DNA of 64,000 bases from Halopseudomonas xinjiangensis (GTDB lineage: Bacteria; Pseudomonadota; Gammaproteobacteria; Pseudomonadales; Pseudomonadaceae): the NCBI GenBank assembly GCA_011050525.1, contig DRFO01000002.1, forward strand, positions 1 to 64,000, in the 5' to 3' direction. The position numbers were made by a program, and so were the translations under genes. Shown one piece after another: positions 15,416-25,117 of the stretch. A model generated the notes under the pieces. It was not told the DNA's origin, ran no database searches, and worked only from the letters and a program-made list of their open reading frames with translations. The first letter of the stretch is position 1. The number at the start of each line of letters is the position of its first letter.

Positions 15416-16993
15416 ATGTTCGTATTCGACGCCCAAAACCTGTTGCAGCTGGTCTGTCTGGCAATTTTTGTTGGTTGGGGTCTGACCGTGTGGTTGATGA
15501 TGCGCCGCCAGTCACGACAGCAGACGGAACTTGTTCAGGCCCGGCAACAGCGGGAAGAGGAGCGAGAGAGTTTCCGCCAGCTCCAGACACATGCCCACCA
15601 GCAGGAAGGCCGGCACGCAACGCTGGAGGCCAGGGTAGGCCATGTTCAGGAAACCCTGGATGCGCTGCGCAACGAGCATTCGCTGATCTGCTCGCGACTG
15701 TCCCATGCCGAACGCCAGAGCCATGAATGGCAGGTCCAGGCTGAGCGGGCCCAGACCCTTAGCGCTGAGCAGACGCGCCAACTGGATGGATTGCGGACCG
15801 AGCGTGAATCCCTGCACAACCGCCTTCTGGACCTGCAGGTCACCCATGAACAACTGAACGTGGAGCATTCCACGTTGCAGAACAGTCTGGAACAGCGACA
15901 GTTGCATTTTACCGAACAGCAACAGTTGCTCAAGGACAGCCGCGAGCAGCTCAAGCTGGAATTCGAGCAGGTGGCGAACCGGATCTTCGAAGCCAAAGGG
16001 CAGGCTTTTTCGCAGCATAGCCAGCAATCACTGGATTCGCTGCTCAAGCCGTTCCGTGAGCAGATCGACCAGTTCCGTACCAAGGTGGAAGACATCCATC
16101 ATAAGGATACCCAGCAGCAGGCAGCTCTGGCGCAGGAGCTGCAGCATTTGAAAGAGCTCAACAAGCAGATCACCCAGGAAGCCCATGATCTGAGTACTGC
16201 ATTGCGCGGGCAGAAGAAAACCCAGGGCAACTGGGGTGAGCTGATTCTGGAGAATGTTCTGGAACGTTCAGGGCTAAAGGCGGGGCAGGATTTCAAGCGC
16301 GAGGTCAGCATCAACAACGCGGAAGGCAGGCGCCAGCGCCCGGACGTGCTGGTTTATCTACCGCAGGACAAGCATCTGATCATCGACGCCAAGGTTTCGT
16401 TGAATGCCTATACACGCTATATCAACAGCGAAGACGACAATGAGCGACGTGTAGCTCTGGCCGAGCACGTGCACGCAATAGGACAGCGCATCCGTGAGTT
16501 GTCCGATCGCAATTACTTCGATCTGCCGGGACTGAACGCTCCGGAAATGGTGTTTATGTTCATCCCCATCGAATCAGCATTCGTCGAAGCGCTGAAGGCA
16601 GATGAGAGTCTGTTTCAAAAAGCCATCGAGCAGAACGTGCTGGTGGCCACGCCCACTACCTTGCTGACCAGCCTGAATATCGTCCGGCAACTCTGGCGGT
16701 TCGAGGATCAGAACCGGCACACCGCCGAACTGGCTGACCGCGCCGCCAAGGTGTACGACAAACTGCGCACCTTCCTTGGCAGCATGGACGGGATCGGCAA
16801 GAGTCTCGAACGCGCGACGGATGCTTATCAAAAGGCGTGTGATCAGTTGGTCAGTGGTCGCGGAAACCTGGTAAAACAAGTTACTGATTTCAAGGGTTTA
16901 GGTGTATCTGTTAAGGCGGAATTAGAAGAGAATTGGACGGATCGCGCCAGCCTGGAACTGGGCCGTGAAACGCCGGTAAATGACCAGGTATGA
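15416..16993 (+). CDS. rmuC: DNA recombination protein RmuC
   Basis: A 525-residue RmuC: an N-terminal membrane helix at about residues 8-30, a long coiled coil (about 35-190, rich in Gln/Glu/Arg), then the nuclease-like RmuC core with GNWGELILENVLERSGL and HLIIDAKVSLNAYTRY (the restriction-like D...D-x-K residues). RmuC limits inversions at short inverted repeats. The ATG follows AAAGGAGATC. It is divergent from DUF1302 and shares that 221-base intergenic region with operator copy 2. Confidence 0.9.
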   Translation: MFVFDAQNLLQLVCLAIFVGWGLTVWLMMRRQSRQQTELVQARQQREEERESFRQLQTHAHQQEGRHATLEARVGHVQETLDALRNEHSLICSRLSHAERQSHEWQVQAERAQTLSAEQTRQLDGLRTERESLHNRLLDLQVTHEQLNVEHSTLQNSLEQRQLHFTEQQQLLKDSREQLKLEFEQVANRIFEAKGQAFSQHSQQSLDSLLKPFREQIDQFRTKVEDIHHKDTQQQAALAQELQHLKELNKQITQEAHDLSTALRGQKKTQGNWGELILENVLERSGLKAGQDFKREVSINNAEGRRQRPDVLVYLPQDKHLIIDAKVSLNAYTRYINSEDDNERRVALAEHVHAIGQRIRELSDRNYFDLPGLNAPEMVFMFIPIESAFVEALKADESLFQKAIEQNVLVATPTTLLTSLNIVRQLWRFEDQNRHTAELADRAAKVYDKLRTFLGSMDGIGKSLERATDAYQKACDQLVSGRGNLVKQVTDFKGLGVSVKAELEENWTDRASLELGRETPVNDQV

Positions 16994-17053
16994 TTCGCCC
17001 TCTGGGGTATTGGTGTTTAGACTGTAAAATTATATACGCCGAGAGGGACCCGC

Positions 17054-18412
17054 ATGAATGTCATGAAGCAGGCTGCCATCTTCGTTCGAACCAACCTCTG
17101 GATCGTTCCTCTGGTAGCACTGATCCTCTGGGGGCTCTTTCGTTTTCTTGATCCGGCGCCGCCACGCACGTTGGTGATGACGACCGGAAGTGAGGGTGGT
17201 AGCTATCATCATTTCGCGCTGGCGCTGGAAGACCGTCTGGAAGAGGAAGGATTGACGCTCGAGCTGCGCCCGAGTCGCGGCTCGATAGATAATCTTGAAC
17301 GCCTTACGGACGGCTCCGGCGAGGTTCAGATCGGCCTGATCCAGAGCGGGACGTCCCACGTGCTAAACGCCAGCCAGCTATCCCGGTTGCGCGGCCTTGC
17401 AGCGTTGTATCACGAGCCGCTCTGGCTGTTTCAGCGAAGCGGCCTTGGGGTGGAGCGTCTGCCTGACCTTTATGCCCACAGGGTATCCGTGGGCGAAGAG
17501 GGTAGCGGTACGCTCGCCGTCGTTCGCACACTCTTTAGCGAACTGGCTGATGGAGCGAGACTGCAAGAGCTGAACGGCGGACTCTGGCAGGCGCTTCCAG
17601 CCGAAGCCGCCGCCAAGCAGCTTAAATCCGGGAATCTGGATGCCGCTTTTTTTGTTCTGCCCGCTAGCAGCGAGCTGCTAGGTGAGTTGGTAGCCGCTCC
17701 CGATCTGGAACTGGTAGATCTTCGACAGGCCGAGGCATTTGCGGCACGTCTGCCGTTTCTGGAGCACCTGACCCTGACCGAAGGGCTGCTGGATATAGCA
17801 GGTAACTTCCCACCCCAGGATACGTCGCTGCTTGCTCCGGTAGCCACTCTGGTTGTAAACAACGAGTTTCACCCCGCTCTGGCTTCGCTGGTGCTGGAAG
17901 CCGCTCGAGAGGTGCTCAGGGAAGGTAATCTACTGGATGAACCCGGCCGCTTTCCCGCAGCCATGCCAATGGAGCTTGAATTGACAGGGGAGGCGGATTA
18001 CTACCATCGCAACGGCGTCCCTTTTCTGCAGCGCTACCTGCCATTCTGGTTTGCTTCGATCGTTGACCGCTATGTGGTATTGCTGATTCCCTTTATCGTC
18101 ATCATGCTGCCCTTGTTGCGCAGTATGGGTCCCCTTTACACCTGGAGGATGCGAGCCCGGGTTTTCAAGTGGTATGACCAACTGCGCCGCGTCGACAAGC
18201 TGATCATCAATAACCAGATTGGGGGTCGGCTGAATGAGGAGATTGAAGGCCTGCAACGATTGGAGGAGGATCTGAGCCGGGTCGATGTGCCACTTTCCTA
18301 CGCCCATGAGCTATACAGTCTGCATCTGCATGTGCGGTACATGATCAAACGCCTTGAAACGATGAAGCCCGGCGCCAAAGACCGGGACGATGGCGAGCTG
18401 GAGTTGGAATAA
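17054..18412 (+). CDS. Membrane-anchored TAXI family solute-binding protein
   Basis: A 452-residue TAXI (TRAP-associated extracytoplasmic immunogenic) binding-protein homologue. One membrane helix at about 13-33 is followed by the ligand domain with TTGSEGGSYHHFA, the typical first TAXI motif, and QIGLIQSGTSH. A second membrane helix lies near 338-357 and a charged cytoplasmic tail follows. Normal TAXI proteins are free in the periplasm and work with a DctQM-like permease; here both ends are membrane bound and no permease gene is adjacent, so a sensory or scaffold role is possible. ATG 17054 follows GAGAGGGACC. Confidence 0.8.
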   Translation: MNVMKQAAIFVRTNLWIVPLVALILWGLFRFLDPAPPRTLVMTTGSEGGSYHHFALALEDRLEEEGLTLELRPSRGSIDNLERLTDGSGEVQIGLIQSGTSHVLNASQLSRLRGLAALYHEPLWLFQRSGLGVERLPDLYAHRVSVGEEGSGTLAVVRTLFSELADGARLQELNGGLWQALPAEAAAKQLKSGNLDAAFFVLPASSELLGELVAAPDLELVDLRQAEAFAARLPFLEHLTLTEGLLDIAGNFPPQDTSLLAPVATLVVNNEFHPALASLVLEAAREVLREGNLLDEPGRFPAAMPMELELTGEADYYHRNGVPFLQRYLPFWFASIVDRYVVLLIPFIVIMLPLLRSMGPLYTWRMRARVFKWYDQLRRVDKLIINNQIGGRLNEEIEGLQRLEEDLSRVDVPLSYAHELYSLHLHVRYMIKRLETMKPGAKDRDDGELELE

Positions 18413-18522
18413 AGGAACACAAGCAGGTTGCCTGCGCATAAGCTGTTACAAGCCGTTGCGCTTCGCTTTTCCAGGCAGGCCGCTGGCTCTAACATGTCGC
18501 TATTACAGAACAAGAGGTGGAC

Positions 18523-19440
18523 ATGAGGGATGCGTTGAACGAAGCGCTGCGCGCCGTGGATCAGGTGCTGCTAGGGAAACAGCAGGCAGTCAGGCTCGCC
18601 GTGGCGTGCATTCTCGCCAAGGGCCATCTGCTGATAGAAGATTTGCCGGGGATGGGCAAGACCACGCTTTCCCAGGCGCTGGCGCGGGTCATGGGACTGA
18701 GCTATCAACGCATACAGTTCACCAGCGATTTGCTGCCGGGCGATATTCTCGGGACCTCGGTGTTCGACCGCAACAACGCCCAGTTTGTATTCCACCCAGG
18801 CCCCATCTTTGCCGAGCTGATTCTGGCAGATGAGATCAATCGTGCCACACCCAAGAGCCAGAGCGCATTGCTCGAGGCTATGGAAGAAGGCCAGGTGACC
18901 GTCGACGGGGCTACACGGCCCTTGCCCGATCCGTTTTTCGTCATCGCGACCCAGAATCCGGTATCGCAAAGCGGTACCTTTGCCTTGCCTGAATCACAGC
19001 TCGACCGTTTTCTCATGAGACTGTCGCTCGGGTATCCGTCCATGGCGGCAGAAAGAAGTCTGCTGCTTGGGGATGCTCGCAAGATACGTCTTGACCGCGT
19101 GGAACCTGTTCTCAACCGCCAGCAGCTGCACGCCCTGCAACAGGCCGTGCCGGATATAACGGCCAGCGAGGCAATTGTCGATTACATCCTTCGACTGGTC
19201 AGCCGGACTCGCGAAAGCCAGGTGTGTTCCTGGGGCCTGTCACCGAGGGCAAGTCTAGGCTTGCTGGCGGCCTCCAGGGCCTGGGCCATGATGGAGAACC
19301 GTGGCTATGTCATTCCCGAGGACGTGCAGGCGGTTCTGCCTTCGGTTGTCAGCCATCGCCTGCGGGCCATTGAGGACCCGTCGGGCCATGGCGGCGGTGG
19401 GTTGGCCCAGTGGCTGCTCAATGAGGTGCCTGCAGTGTGA
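18523..19440 (+). CDS. MoxR family AAA+ ATPase
   Basis: A 305-residue MoxR ATPase (chaperone-like, acts with DUF58/VWA partners). Walker A is LPGMGKTT (41-48), Walker B is LILADEINRA, and the sensor region reads ATQNPVSQSGTFALPESQLDRF. The ATG at 18523 follows AAGAGGTGG; a GTG two codons upstream is inside the ribosome site. It overlaps the next gene by four bases (GTGA), and all three genes to 22420 are translationally coupled, forming the MoxR-DUF58-TgpA operon conserved in Pseudomonas. Confidence 0.9.
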   Translation: MRDALNEALRAVDQVLLGKQQAVRLAVACILAKGHLLIEDLPGMGKTTLSQALARVMGLSYQRIQFTSDLLPGDILGTSVFDRNNAQFVFHPGPIFAELILADEINRATPKSQSALLEAMEEGQVTVDGATRPLPDPFFVIATQNPVSQSGTFALPESQLDRFLMRLSLGYPSMAAERSLLLGDARKIRLDRVEPVLNRQQLHALQQAVPDITASEAIVDYILRLVSRTRESQVCSWGLSPRASLGLLAASRAWAMMENRGYVIPEDVQAVLPSVVSHRLRAIEDPSGHGGGGLAQWLLNEVPAV

Positions 19441-20399
19441 TCGCCAAGGTGAATGGTCGGGCCAGCAGGCTGTTCAATCGTTGGCTGCAAAAACGCATTC
19501 CAGCGGGCAGCCAGATGCGCCTGAACCATCGACGCATTTTTATTCTGCCCAGCCGTGCAGGGCTCGGCCTGCTGCTGCTTCTGGCAATCATGTTGATTGG
19601 AGCCATCAACTATCAGAACAGCCTGGTGTATGCCGTGGCTTTTTTGCTCGGAAGCCTGTTCTGGGTGAGCTTGCATCACACCTACCGCAATCTGGCCAGC
19701 CTTGACCTGCGAGCGACCGGAAGCCGACCGGTTTTTGCCCAGGAGCAGGCACCCTTCACCCTGACGCTGCAGGCAACCCGGCACGAGCACCAGGCTCTGA
19801 CTCTTTCCTGGCCTAGCACTCAGGCGCAGCGGGTGGATGTGCCCCATAAGGACGAGACTGTGGTTACCTTGTATCATCCAACGCAGCATCGTGGCTGGTT
19901 CCGACCGGGGCGCCTGCGGATCGAAACGCGGTTCCCCCTGGGTTGGTTTGTGGCCTGGAGCTGGGTTGATCTCAATTGGCAGACGCTGGTGTATCCGACA
20001 CCGATCAAGATGCCGTTGCCCGCCAGTAGCAGAAGTGGCGAGGGCGAGGGCGAACAGCCACATGGCGAAGGAGTCGACGACTTTCAGGGGCTGCGCAATT
20101 ATCAACCCGGGGATTCGAAACGCCGGCTGGACTGGCGCGCCTGGTCGCGGGGGCAGGGGCTGCATAGTAAAGTCTTTGCCGAACCATTGCATAATGGCCT
20201 CTGGCTGGATCTGGACACCGCTCCCGGTGACAGTCTGGATGAACGTCTGGGCACCCTGACTGGGTGGGTTTTGCAACTGGAGCAGGCGGGGCAGCCGTAT
20301 GGTCTGCAGCTTTCCGGTCGGCGCCATGAACCGGGAATGGGCGAAGTGCACCGCGACGCCTGCCTCAAGGATATCGCGCTATACGGACTGGCCGAATGA
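19437..20399 (+). CDS. DUF58 domain protein
   Basis: A 320-residue membrane protein. Two helices at about 40-80 precede a periplasm- or cytoplasm-facing DUF58 domain containing GVDDFQGLRNYQPGDSKRR and the W-x-A-W-S-R signature. DUF58 proteins are partners of MoxR ATPases; their exact activity is unknown. It starts with GTG at 19437, overlapping the MoxR stop, and ends in an ATGA overlap with tgpA, so translation is coupled across the operon. Confidence 0.85.
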   Translation: MIAKVNGRASRLFNRWLQKRIPAGSQMRLNHRRIFILPSRAGLGLLLLLAIMLIGAINYQNSLVYAVAFLLGSLFWVSLHHTYRNLASLDLRATGSRPVFAQEQAPFTLTLQATRHEHQALTLSWPSTQAQRVDVPHKDETVVTLYHPTQHRGWFRPGRLRIETRFPLGWFVAWSWVDLNWQTLVYPTPIKMPLPASSRSGEGEGEQPHGEGVDDFQGLRNYQPGDSKRRLDWRAWSRGQGLHSKVFAEPLHNGLWLDLDTAPGDSLDERLGTLTGWVLQLEQAGQPYGLQLSGRRHEPGMGEVHRDACLKDIALYGLAE

Positions 20400-22420
20400 A
20401 AGCGTACGGGCTGATTCCACGCAACAGCCTGGCTTGGCTGTTAATTGCGCAAATTGTGGTGCTGTTGCCCCAGTTGCCGAGGCTGCCGTTCTGGGTCGCC
20501 GTGCTGTGGCTCAGCTGCGCCCTGTGGCGCATACAGATCCAGCGGATGCGCTGGGGCTACCCCGGCATCATCAGCAAGGTTATTGCTCTGATGGTGGTCG
20601 TGGTGGGCGTATTCACCAGCCAGGGCACATTGATCGGTCTGGATGCAGCGGTGATGCTGCTGTTATTGCTGTTCATGCTGAAGCTGCTGGAAATGCGCAC
20701 GCCGCGTGACGCCCTGGTTGTGATTTATCTCGGATTCTTTATCGTTGCGACGGCCTTTCTGTTCAACCAGAGCATTTTTCTGGCGTTCTATCAGTGTTTT
20801 TCGATGCTGGTGCTGGTAGCCGCGCTGGTTGGCCTGCAACAGACGCCCGGTCGCAATGATCCCGCCAGAGCCTTCCGCACGGGCTCGGTGCTGATGTTGC
20901 AGGCTATTCCGTTGATGCTGGTACTGTTCGTGCTGTTTCCGCGAATCGGCCCGTTGTGGGCGGTAAACGCTCCCGGTTCCCAGGCGCGGACCGGTTTGGC
21001 AGAGAGCATGGCGCCAGGCGACGTAGCCGATCTTGCCCGGTCGGGCGAGCTGGCTTTCCGGGCCAGTTTTGATGGAGACATTCCGGCCCATCGCGACCTG
21101 TACTGGCGGGCCATGACGCTGACCCGCTTTGATGGGCGTCGCTGGAGTCACTCGAGCTTTTCGTCCGCGGGGCCGCCGGGCGATTGGCAACCCAGGGGCG
21201 AGCAACTGGATTACCGCATAGTTACGCGCGCCAGCCATCAACCCTGGCTTTTCAGTCTGCGAGGAGCGAGCTCCGAGGACGAGCAGGTCTTGATGACTCA
21301 GGACTTCATGGTGCGGGCCAAACGCCCGATAAGCCAGGCGATGGCCTACAGGGTCAGCTCTCGGCCGCAGAGTTTGCTGGATCCCGATGGTCTTGATCCC
21401 TTGCAGCGACGCATCAACCTGTCGCTTCCCGAAGGCAGCGACCCGCGTAGCCGCGCCTGGGCCGCTCAGCTTCGAGAAACGCATGATGACGATGCCGCCC
21501 TGGTGCAAGCGCTGCTAACCCATTTCAATCGCGAACCCTTTCACTACACGTTGCGCCCCGATTTGCTCGGGCAGCACACCAACGACCAGTTTCTGTTCGA
21601 TACCCAGCGCGGATTTTGTGCGCATTTTGCTGGCGCCATGACCTTCGTGCTCAGAGCCGCCGGCATCCCTTCCCGTGTGGTCGCAGGGTACCAGGGCGGC
21701 GAAGTGAATCCGCGCGGCGATTACGTGCTGGTACATCAGTTCGACGCGCATGCCTGGGTAGAGGCCTGGTTGCCGGGTCAGGGCTGGGTATCGGTCGATC
21801 CTACCTTTCAGGTCGCGCCGGAGCGAATAGAGCGAGGGCTGCAGGAAGCCATGCGCGGCGAAGGCAGCTTTCTGGAGGATTCGCCCCTGGCGGGGGCGCG
21901 GTTCCGCTCCATTGGCTGGCTCAATAACATGCGTCTGGCTTGGGATGACGTCAATTACCAATGGCAGTTGAGAGTGCTGGGTTATGAAAGCGAGCGTCAG
22001 CTGGAATTCTTCCGCCGCTGGCTAGGCACTACGGACTGGCAGCGCATCGGGATCTTCCTGCTGGTGGCGGTTGCTATAGTGATGCTGCCCCTGGCGCTAT
22101 GGACGTTGCGACCGCAAAAGCGCTCTAATGACCCTCGTAAACAGGCGTGGAACCAGTTGAACAACAGGCTCAAACGGCTGGGATTGCAGGCCAGGAACGG
22201 CGAGGGACCGCGTGATTGGCAGGCGCGCCTGGTTGCTGCATTGCCCGGTCAAAAAAGTCAGCTGAATGCGTTTTTTGATGATTATGTGATGCTGACCTAC
22301 GGGCACAGTGGTGGCAAGCCGGATAAAATGCTGACGTCAAATCTGACGAAAAAGCGTCGGGCGCTACAGCGCTGCTTACCACGCAAGCTCCCTCCCGGCG
22401 CAACCAGGGTATTGGACTAG
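20396..22420 (+). CDS. tgpA: Transglutaminase-like membrane protein TgpA
   Basis: A 674-residue TgpA: about five N-terminal membrane helices (DUF3488, to about residue 190), a large periplasmic transglutaminase-like domain, one more helix near 553-575 and a cytoplasmic DUF4129-type tail. The catalytic triad is visible as Cys408 (RGFCAHFAGA), His452 (DAHAWVEAW) and Asp468 (VSVDPT), with the same spacing I recall for P. aeruginosa TgpA, which is essential there. It ends the MoxR-DUF58-TgpA operon and its start overlaps the DUF58 stop. Confidence 0.9.
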   Translation: MKAYGLIPRNSLAWLLIAQIVVLLPQLPRLPFWVAVLWLSCALWRIQIQRMRWGYPGIISKVIALMVVVVGVFTSQGTLIGLDAAVMLLLLLFMLKLLEMRTPRDALVVIYLGFFIVATAFLFNQSIFLAFYQCFSMLVLVAALVGLQQTPGRNDPARAFRTGSVLMLQAIPLMLVLFVLFPRIGPLWAVNAPGSQARTGLAESMAPGDVADLARSGELAFRASFDGDIPAHRDLYWRAMTLTRFDGRRWSHSSFSSAGPPGDWQPRGEQLDYRIVTRASHQPWLFSLRGASSEDEQVLMTQDFMVRAKRPISQAMAYRVSSRPQSLLDPDGLDPLQRRINLSLPEGSDPRSRAWAAQLRETHDDDAALVQALLTHFNREPFHYTLRPDLLGQHTNDQFLFDTQRGFCAHFAGAMTFVLRAAGIPSRVVAGYQGGEVNPRGDYVLVHQFDAHAWVEAWLPGQGWVSVDPTFQVAPERIERGLQEAMRGEGSFLEDSPLAGARFRSIGWLNNMRLAWDDVNYQWQLRVLGYESERQLEFFRRWLGTTDWQRIGIFLLVAVAIVMLPLALWTLRPQKRSNDPRKQAWNQLNNRLKRLGLQARNGEGPRDWQARLVAALPGQKSQLNAFFDDYVMLTYGHSGGKPDKMLTSNLTKKRRALQRCLPRKLPPGATRVLD

Positions 22421-22498
22421 CTGGCATTACCGACCACAATCAATCCATACATCATGGCGAGTTCGCCGGGTGTCAACCAGGCGAATAGCGGAGTCTCC

Positions 22499-22963
22499 AT
22501 GCATCCTTTCAGTGCGATACGTCCCCCCAGGCTAGCGGTTGGGCTCGGCGTAGTGGGACTTGTGCCCTTTGTGACCGGCTCGCTTGGCCTCTGGATCACC
22601 CCCGAGGCCTGGCGCGAGCGCGTGCTTGAAGAGCTTCTGGCCTATGCCGCAGTGATTCTGGCGTTTATGGGCGCCATACATTGGGGGTTGGCGATGCGCG
22701 CCGATGAGTCGAGCGAAAAGGCGCCAGTGCAACTCGGCCTGTCGGTAATACCGCCGCTGCTTGGGTGGGTCGCGCTGAGTCTGCCGATCAGTTTTGGCTT
22801 GCCGGTCATCTTTTTTGCGTTTGCATCGCTCTACTTTGCTGACATCTGGGCCGTCAAGCATGGTCTGGCGCCGGTTTGGTATCCGGCGCTGCGCAAACCG
22901 CTCAGCATGGTGGTGATATTTTTCCTCGCGCTGGCCTGGTTGGCCACGGTGGTCGTCCACTGA
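22499..22963 (+). CDS. DUF3429 integral membrane protein
   Basis: A 154-residue, very hydrophobic protein with about five membrane helices. The AFMGAIHWGLAM and FADIWAVKHGLAPVWYPALR motifs mark the DUF3429 family, of unknown function. I prefer ATG 22499 because a GGAG lies seven bases upstream; the longer frame from 22454 has no ribosome site. The gene stands alone on the plus strand, 78 bases after tgpA. Confidence 0.75.
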   Translation: MHPFSAIRPPRLAVGLGVVGLVPFVTGSLGLWITPEAWRERVLEELLAYAAVILAFMGAIHWGLAMRADESSEKAPVQLGLSVIPPLLGWVALSLPISFGLPVIFFAFASLYFADIWAVKHGLAPVWYPALRKPLSMVVIFFLALAWLATVVVH

Positions 22964-23089
22964 CCTTGCCTTTCTGAGCAGAGACCGCTGATCTGACGAG
23001 AGTATTTGCAAAGGACATGAAAGTGGTAATGGATATGCCCTGCATCTGCGCGTAAAATCGGCGCTTTTCTGACATACAGGACAGCAATC

Positions 23090-23806
23090 ATGGGCCGCGC
23101 CTATCAAAACCGCAAAGACTCCATGGCCAAAACGGCTGATGCGAAAACCAAGGTCTACAGCAAATATGCCCGTGAGATTTTCGTGTGCGCCAAGTCAGGC
23201 GGTTTTGATCCCACCGGTAACCTCGCGTTGCGCGGTCTTATCGAGCGGGCCAAGAAGGATCAGGTTCCGGGACATGTTATCGACAAGGCTATCGACAAGG
23301 CCAAGGGCGGTGGCGGTGAGGATTTTGCGCTGGCCCGTTATGAGGGATTCGGCCCCGGCAATTGCATGGTGATCATCGATTGCCTGACCGACAATCCCAA
23401 CCGTACTATCTCGGACGTGCGCAACTGTTTCACCAAGACCAAGAGCAAACTGGGTACCGGCGGTAGTGTCAGTCACATGTTTGATCATTGCGCGATTCTG
23501 GCATTTGCCGGTGACGACGAAGAATCCGTGCTTGAAGCCCTGATGATGGCCGACGTAGACGTCACCGACATCGAAAACGAAGCGGGCAATATCACCGTAT
23601 TCACGCCAAACACTGAATATGCCAAAGCCAAGCAGGCACTGACCGATACGTTCGGCGAGATCGATTTTGCGGTAGATGAGATCCAGTTTCTGCCCCAGAC
23701 AACGACGGAAGTTGCCGGGGATGACGTGGCCATGTTCGACAAATTCATGGACATGCTCAACGATCTGGACGATGTGCAGAACATCTATCACAACGCTGAG
23801 ATCTGA
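23090..23806 (+). CDS. YebC/PmpR family protein, YeeN-type paralogue
   Basis: A 238-residue YebC-family protein. The start [19 protein letters not shown] identifies the YeeN-type (YebC2) branch rather than the ruvC-linked YebC1. The central [21 protein letters not shown] and GGSVSHMF are family signatures. YebC proteins were long called transcription regulators; recent work implicates the family in relieving ribosome stalling (established knowledge, from memory). A -10-like TAAAAT lies at 23053-23058. A T-rich stretch and a GCGGG/CCCGC hairpin lie between it and the convergent yjdM gene. Confidence 0.88.
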   Translation: MGRAYQNRKDSMAKTADAKTKVYSKYAREIFVCAKSGGFDPTGNLALRGLIERAKKDQVPGHVIDKAIDKAKGGGGEDFALARYEGFGPGNCMVIIDCLTDNPNRTISDVRNCFTKTKSKLGTGGSVSHMFDHCAILAFAGDDEESVLEALMMADVDVTDIENEAGNITVFTPNTEYAKAKQALTDTFGEIDFAVDEIQFLPQTTTEVAGDDVAMFDKFMDMLNDLDDVQNIYHNAEI

Positions 23807-23844
23807 GCTTTTTTTGCGGATGCGGGTGGCTTGCCCGCGTCCTC

Positions 23845-24186
23845 TCAACTCTTTTTGACGAACTCCGATTTCAGCTTCATTGCACCAATGCCATCAATCT
23901 TGCAATCAATATCGTGATCCCCGTCCACCAGGCGGATATTCTTCACCTTGGTGCCGACCTTGACCACCAGTGATGATCCCTTGACCTTCAGATCCTTGAT
24001 CACCGTTACGCTATCACCGTCCTGCAACAGGTTGCCGTTTGCATCGTTTATCGAACGCGAATCCTCTCCACTGCTGGCCGCTGCCTCGGTAGACCATTCA
24101 TGGCCGCACTCCGGACAAACGAGCAGGGCGCCGTCTTCATAGGTGAATTCGGATCCGCACGAAGGGCAGGGTGCAAGCGTACTCAT
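23845..24186 (-). CDS. yjdM: YjdM/PhnA-type zinc ribbon protein
   Basis: A 113-residue protein. The N-terminal CPSCG...CPECGHEW is a four-Cys zinc ribbon and the C-terminal part ([32 protein letters not shown]) is the PhnA/YjdM SH3-like barrel. The family was once called alkylphosphonate utilisation protein, but its job is unknown. ATG 24186 gives the normal start [11 protein letters not shown]; the upstream extension in this frame is not conserved-looking. Confidence 0.85.
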   Translation of the reverse strand: MSTLAPCPSCGSEFTYEDGALLVCPECGHEWSTEAAASSGEDSRSINDANGNLLQDGDSVTVIKDLKVKGSSLVVKVGTKVKNIRLVDGDHDIDCKIDGIGAMKLKSEFVKKS

Positions 24187-24287
24187 GACTGAACCTTGTT
24201 CTGTGGCTGGGCTCATCCGGTAGATGAGCGAAGGGGCGGGATAATGCCAGTTGGGGCGATTGCTGTCCATTCAGCCGCCGCTGGCAG

Positions 24288-25007
24288 TCAGCGGCAGAAC
24301 CCGAAGTTGCTGGTGTCAAAATGGAAGTGATTTTCATGCGGCTGGTTATAGTCGGGGCCTAGAACAGTGCCGAAAAAGCCGCAGGCCTCGGAATGCACAT
24401 CCCGCAGAAAGGCAGCCTTTTGCGGATCCTCGACTCTGTCCCAGTCGCGCAACACGCTGACCGTACTGCCGTCATCCAGTCTGAATCCGGCCACATCAAA
24501 TGCTGAGGCGGTGGCGTGCTGGCTGCGCCGTCCGGACGAGCGGTTATATACGTTGCGACAGGCAAAGCTGCCGTAGTGATTTATCTGCGAAACCTCGCTA
24601 TCCAGATGCATGACGGCCAGACGTTGCAGCTGCTGGCGTTCAAACATCACCCAGGCGACAGCCAGCGGGCAGGTGACAGTAAACGGGGCGTTGAAGCCCA
24701 CGCCGGTATTGTTGATGCGCACCACGTTGGTCAGTGGGCACCCCTCGACGGGGGTGTAGTCCTCAAGGGCGGTGTAGTCGAGTGTTCCCTGTTGATCGGC
24801 TTCCAGCACCGCTTGGCACTGGGCTGGCGAATTACGGAGCTGATTGAGTTTCCAGCGCGTCACCATGTTCATGGGATGATCGAGCGCCAGTGGAGCCCAG
24901 GGATTCCATTCCGGCGGTATGGCGCGCCATGGTTCGCTAATGTAGATTGCCGCGGCGAACAGCAGCAGCGACAGACATTTGGCTAGCAGGATTATTGCCG
25001 ACTTCAA
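24288..25007 (-). CDS. Extensin-like family protein, putative zinc peptidase fold
   Basis: A 239-residue protein with one N-terminal membrane helix (about 5-23) and a C-terminal extensin-like_C domain. The motifs SQHATASAFDVAGF and HENHFHFD hold the His/Asp residues that resemble the zinc site of LAS/M15 D-Ala-D-Ala carboxypeptidases, so a periplasmic peptidoglycan role is plausible. Four cysteines (CPLTN, TCPLA, FACRN, EACGF) may form disulfides. It ends with NFGFCR. It stands 100 bases upstream of yjdM on the same strand. Confidence 0.75.
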   Translation of the reverse strand: MKSAIILLAKCLSLLLFAAAIYISEPWRAIPPEWNPWAPLALDHPMNMVTRWKLNQLRNSPAQCQAVLEADQQGTLDYTALEDYTPVEGCPLTNVVRINNTGVGFNAPFTVTCPLAVAWVMFERQQLQRLAVMHLDSEVSQINHYGSFACRNVYNRSSGRRSQHATASAFDVAGFRLDDGSTVSVLRDWDRVEDPQKAAFLRDVHSEACGFFGTVLGPDYNQPHENHFHFDTSNFGFCR

Positions 25008-25117
25008 AGGGGCTCCCCGTTGCCGACTGATAGATATTCAACCGGCGAAAGCTTATGGTTCGCTGCGCCAGTCTGGAACCTGCCGGCTGGGCAGACCTTC
25101 AGCGGCTAACCGAATTT

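Noticed and set aside
19305..20351. Long minus-strand frame inside MoxR and DUF58 genes
   Set aside because: The plus strand has clear AAA+ and DUF58 motifs with coupled starts; the antisense product is compositionally odd (Gln/His/Pro rich).
20663..21508. Minus-strand frame inside tgpA
   Set aside because: Opposite to membrane helices and the catalytic domain of TgpA, which are clearly the real coding strand.
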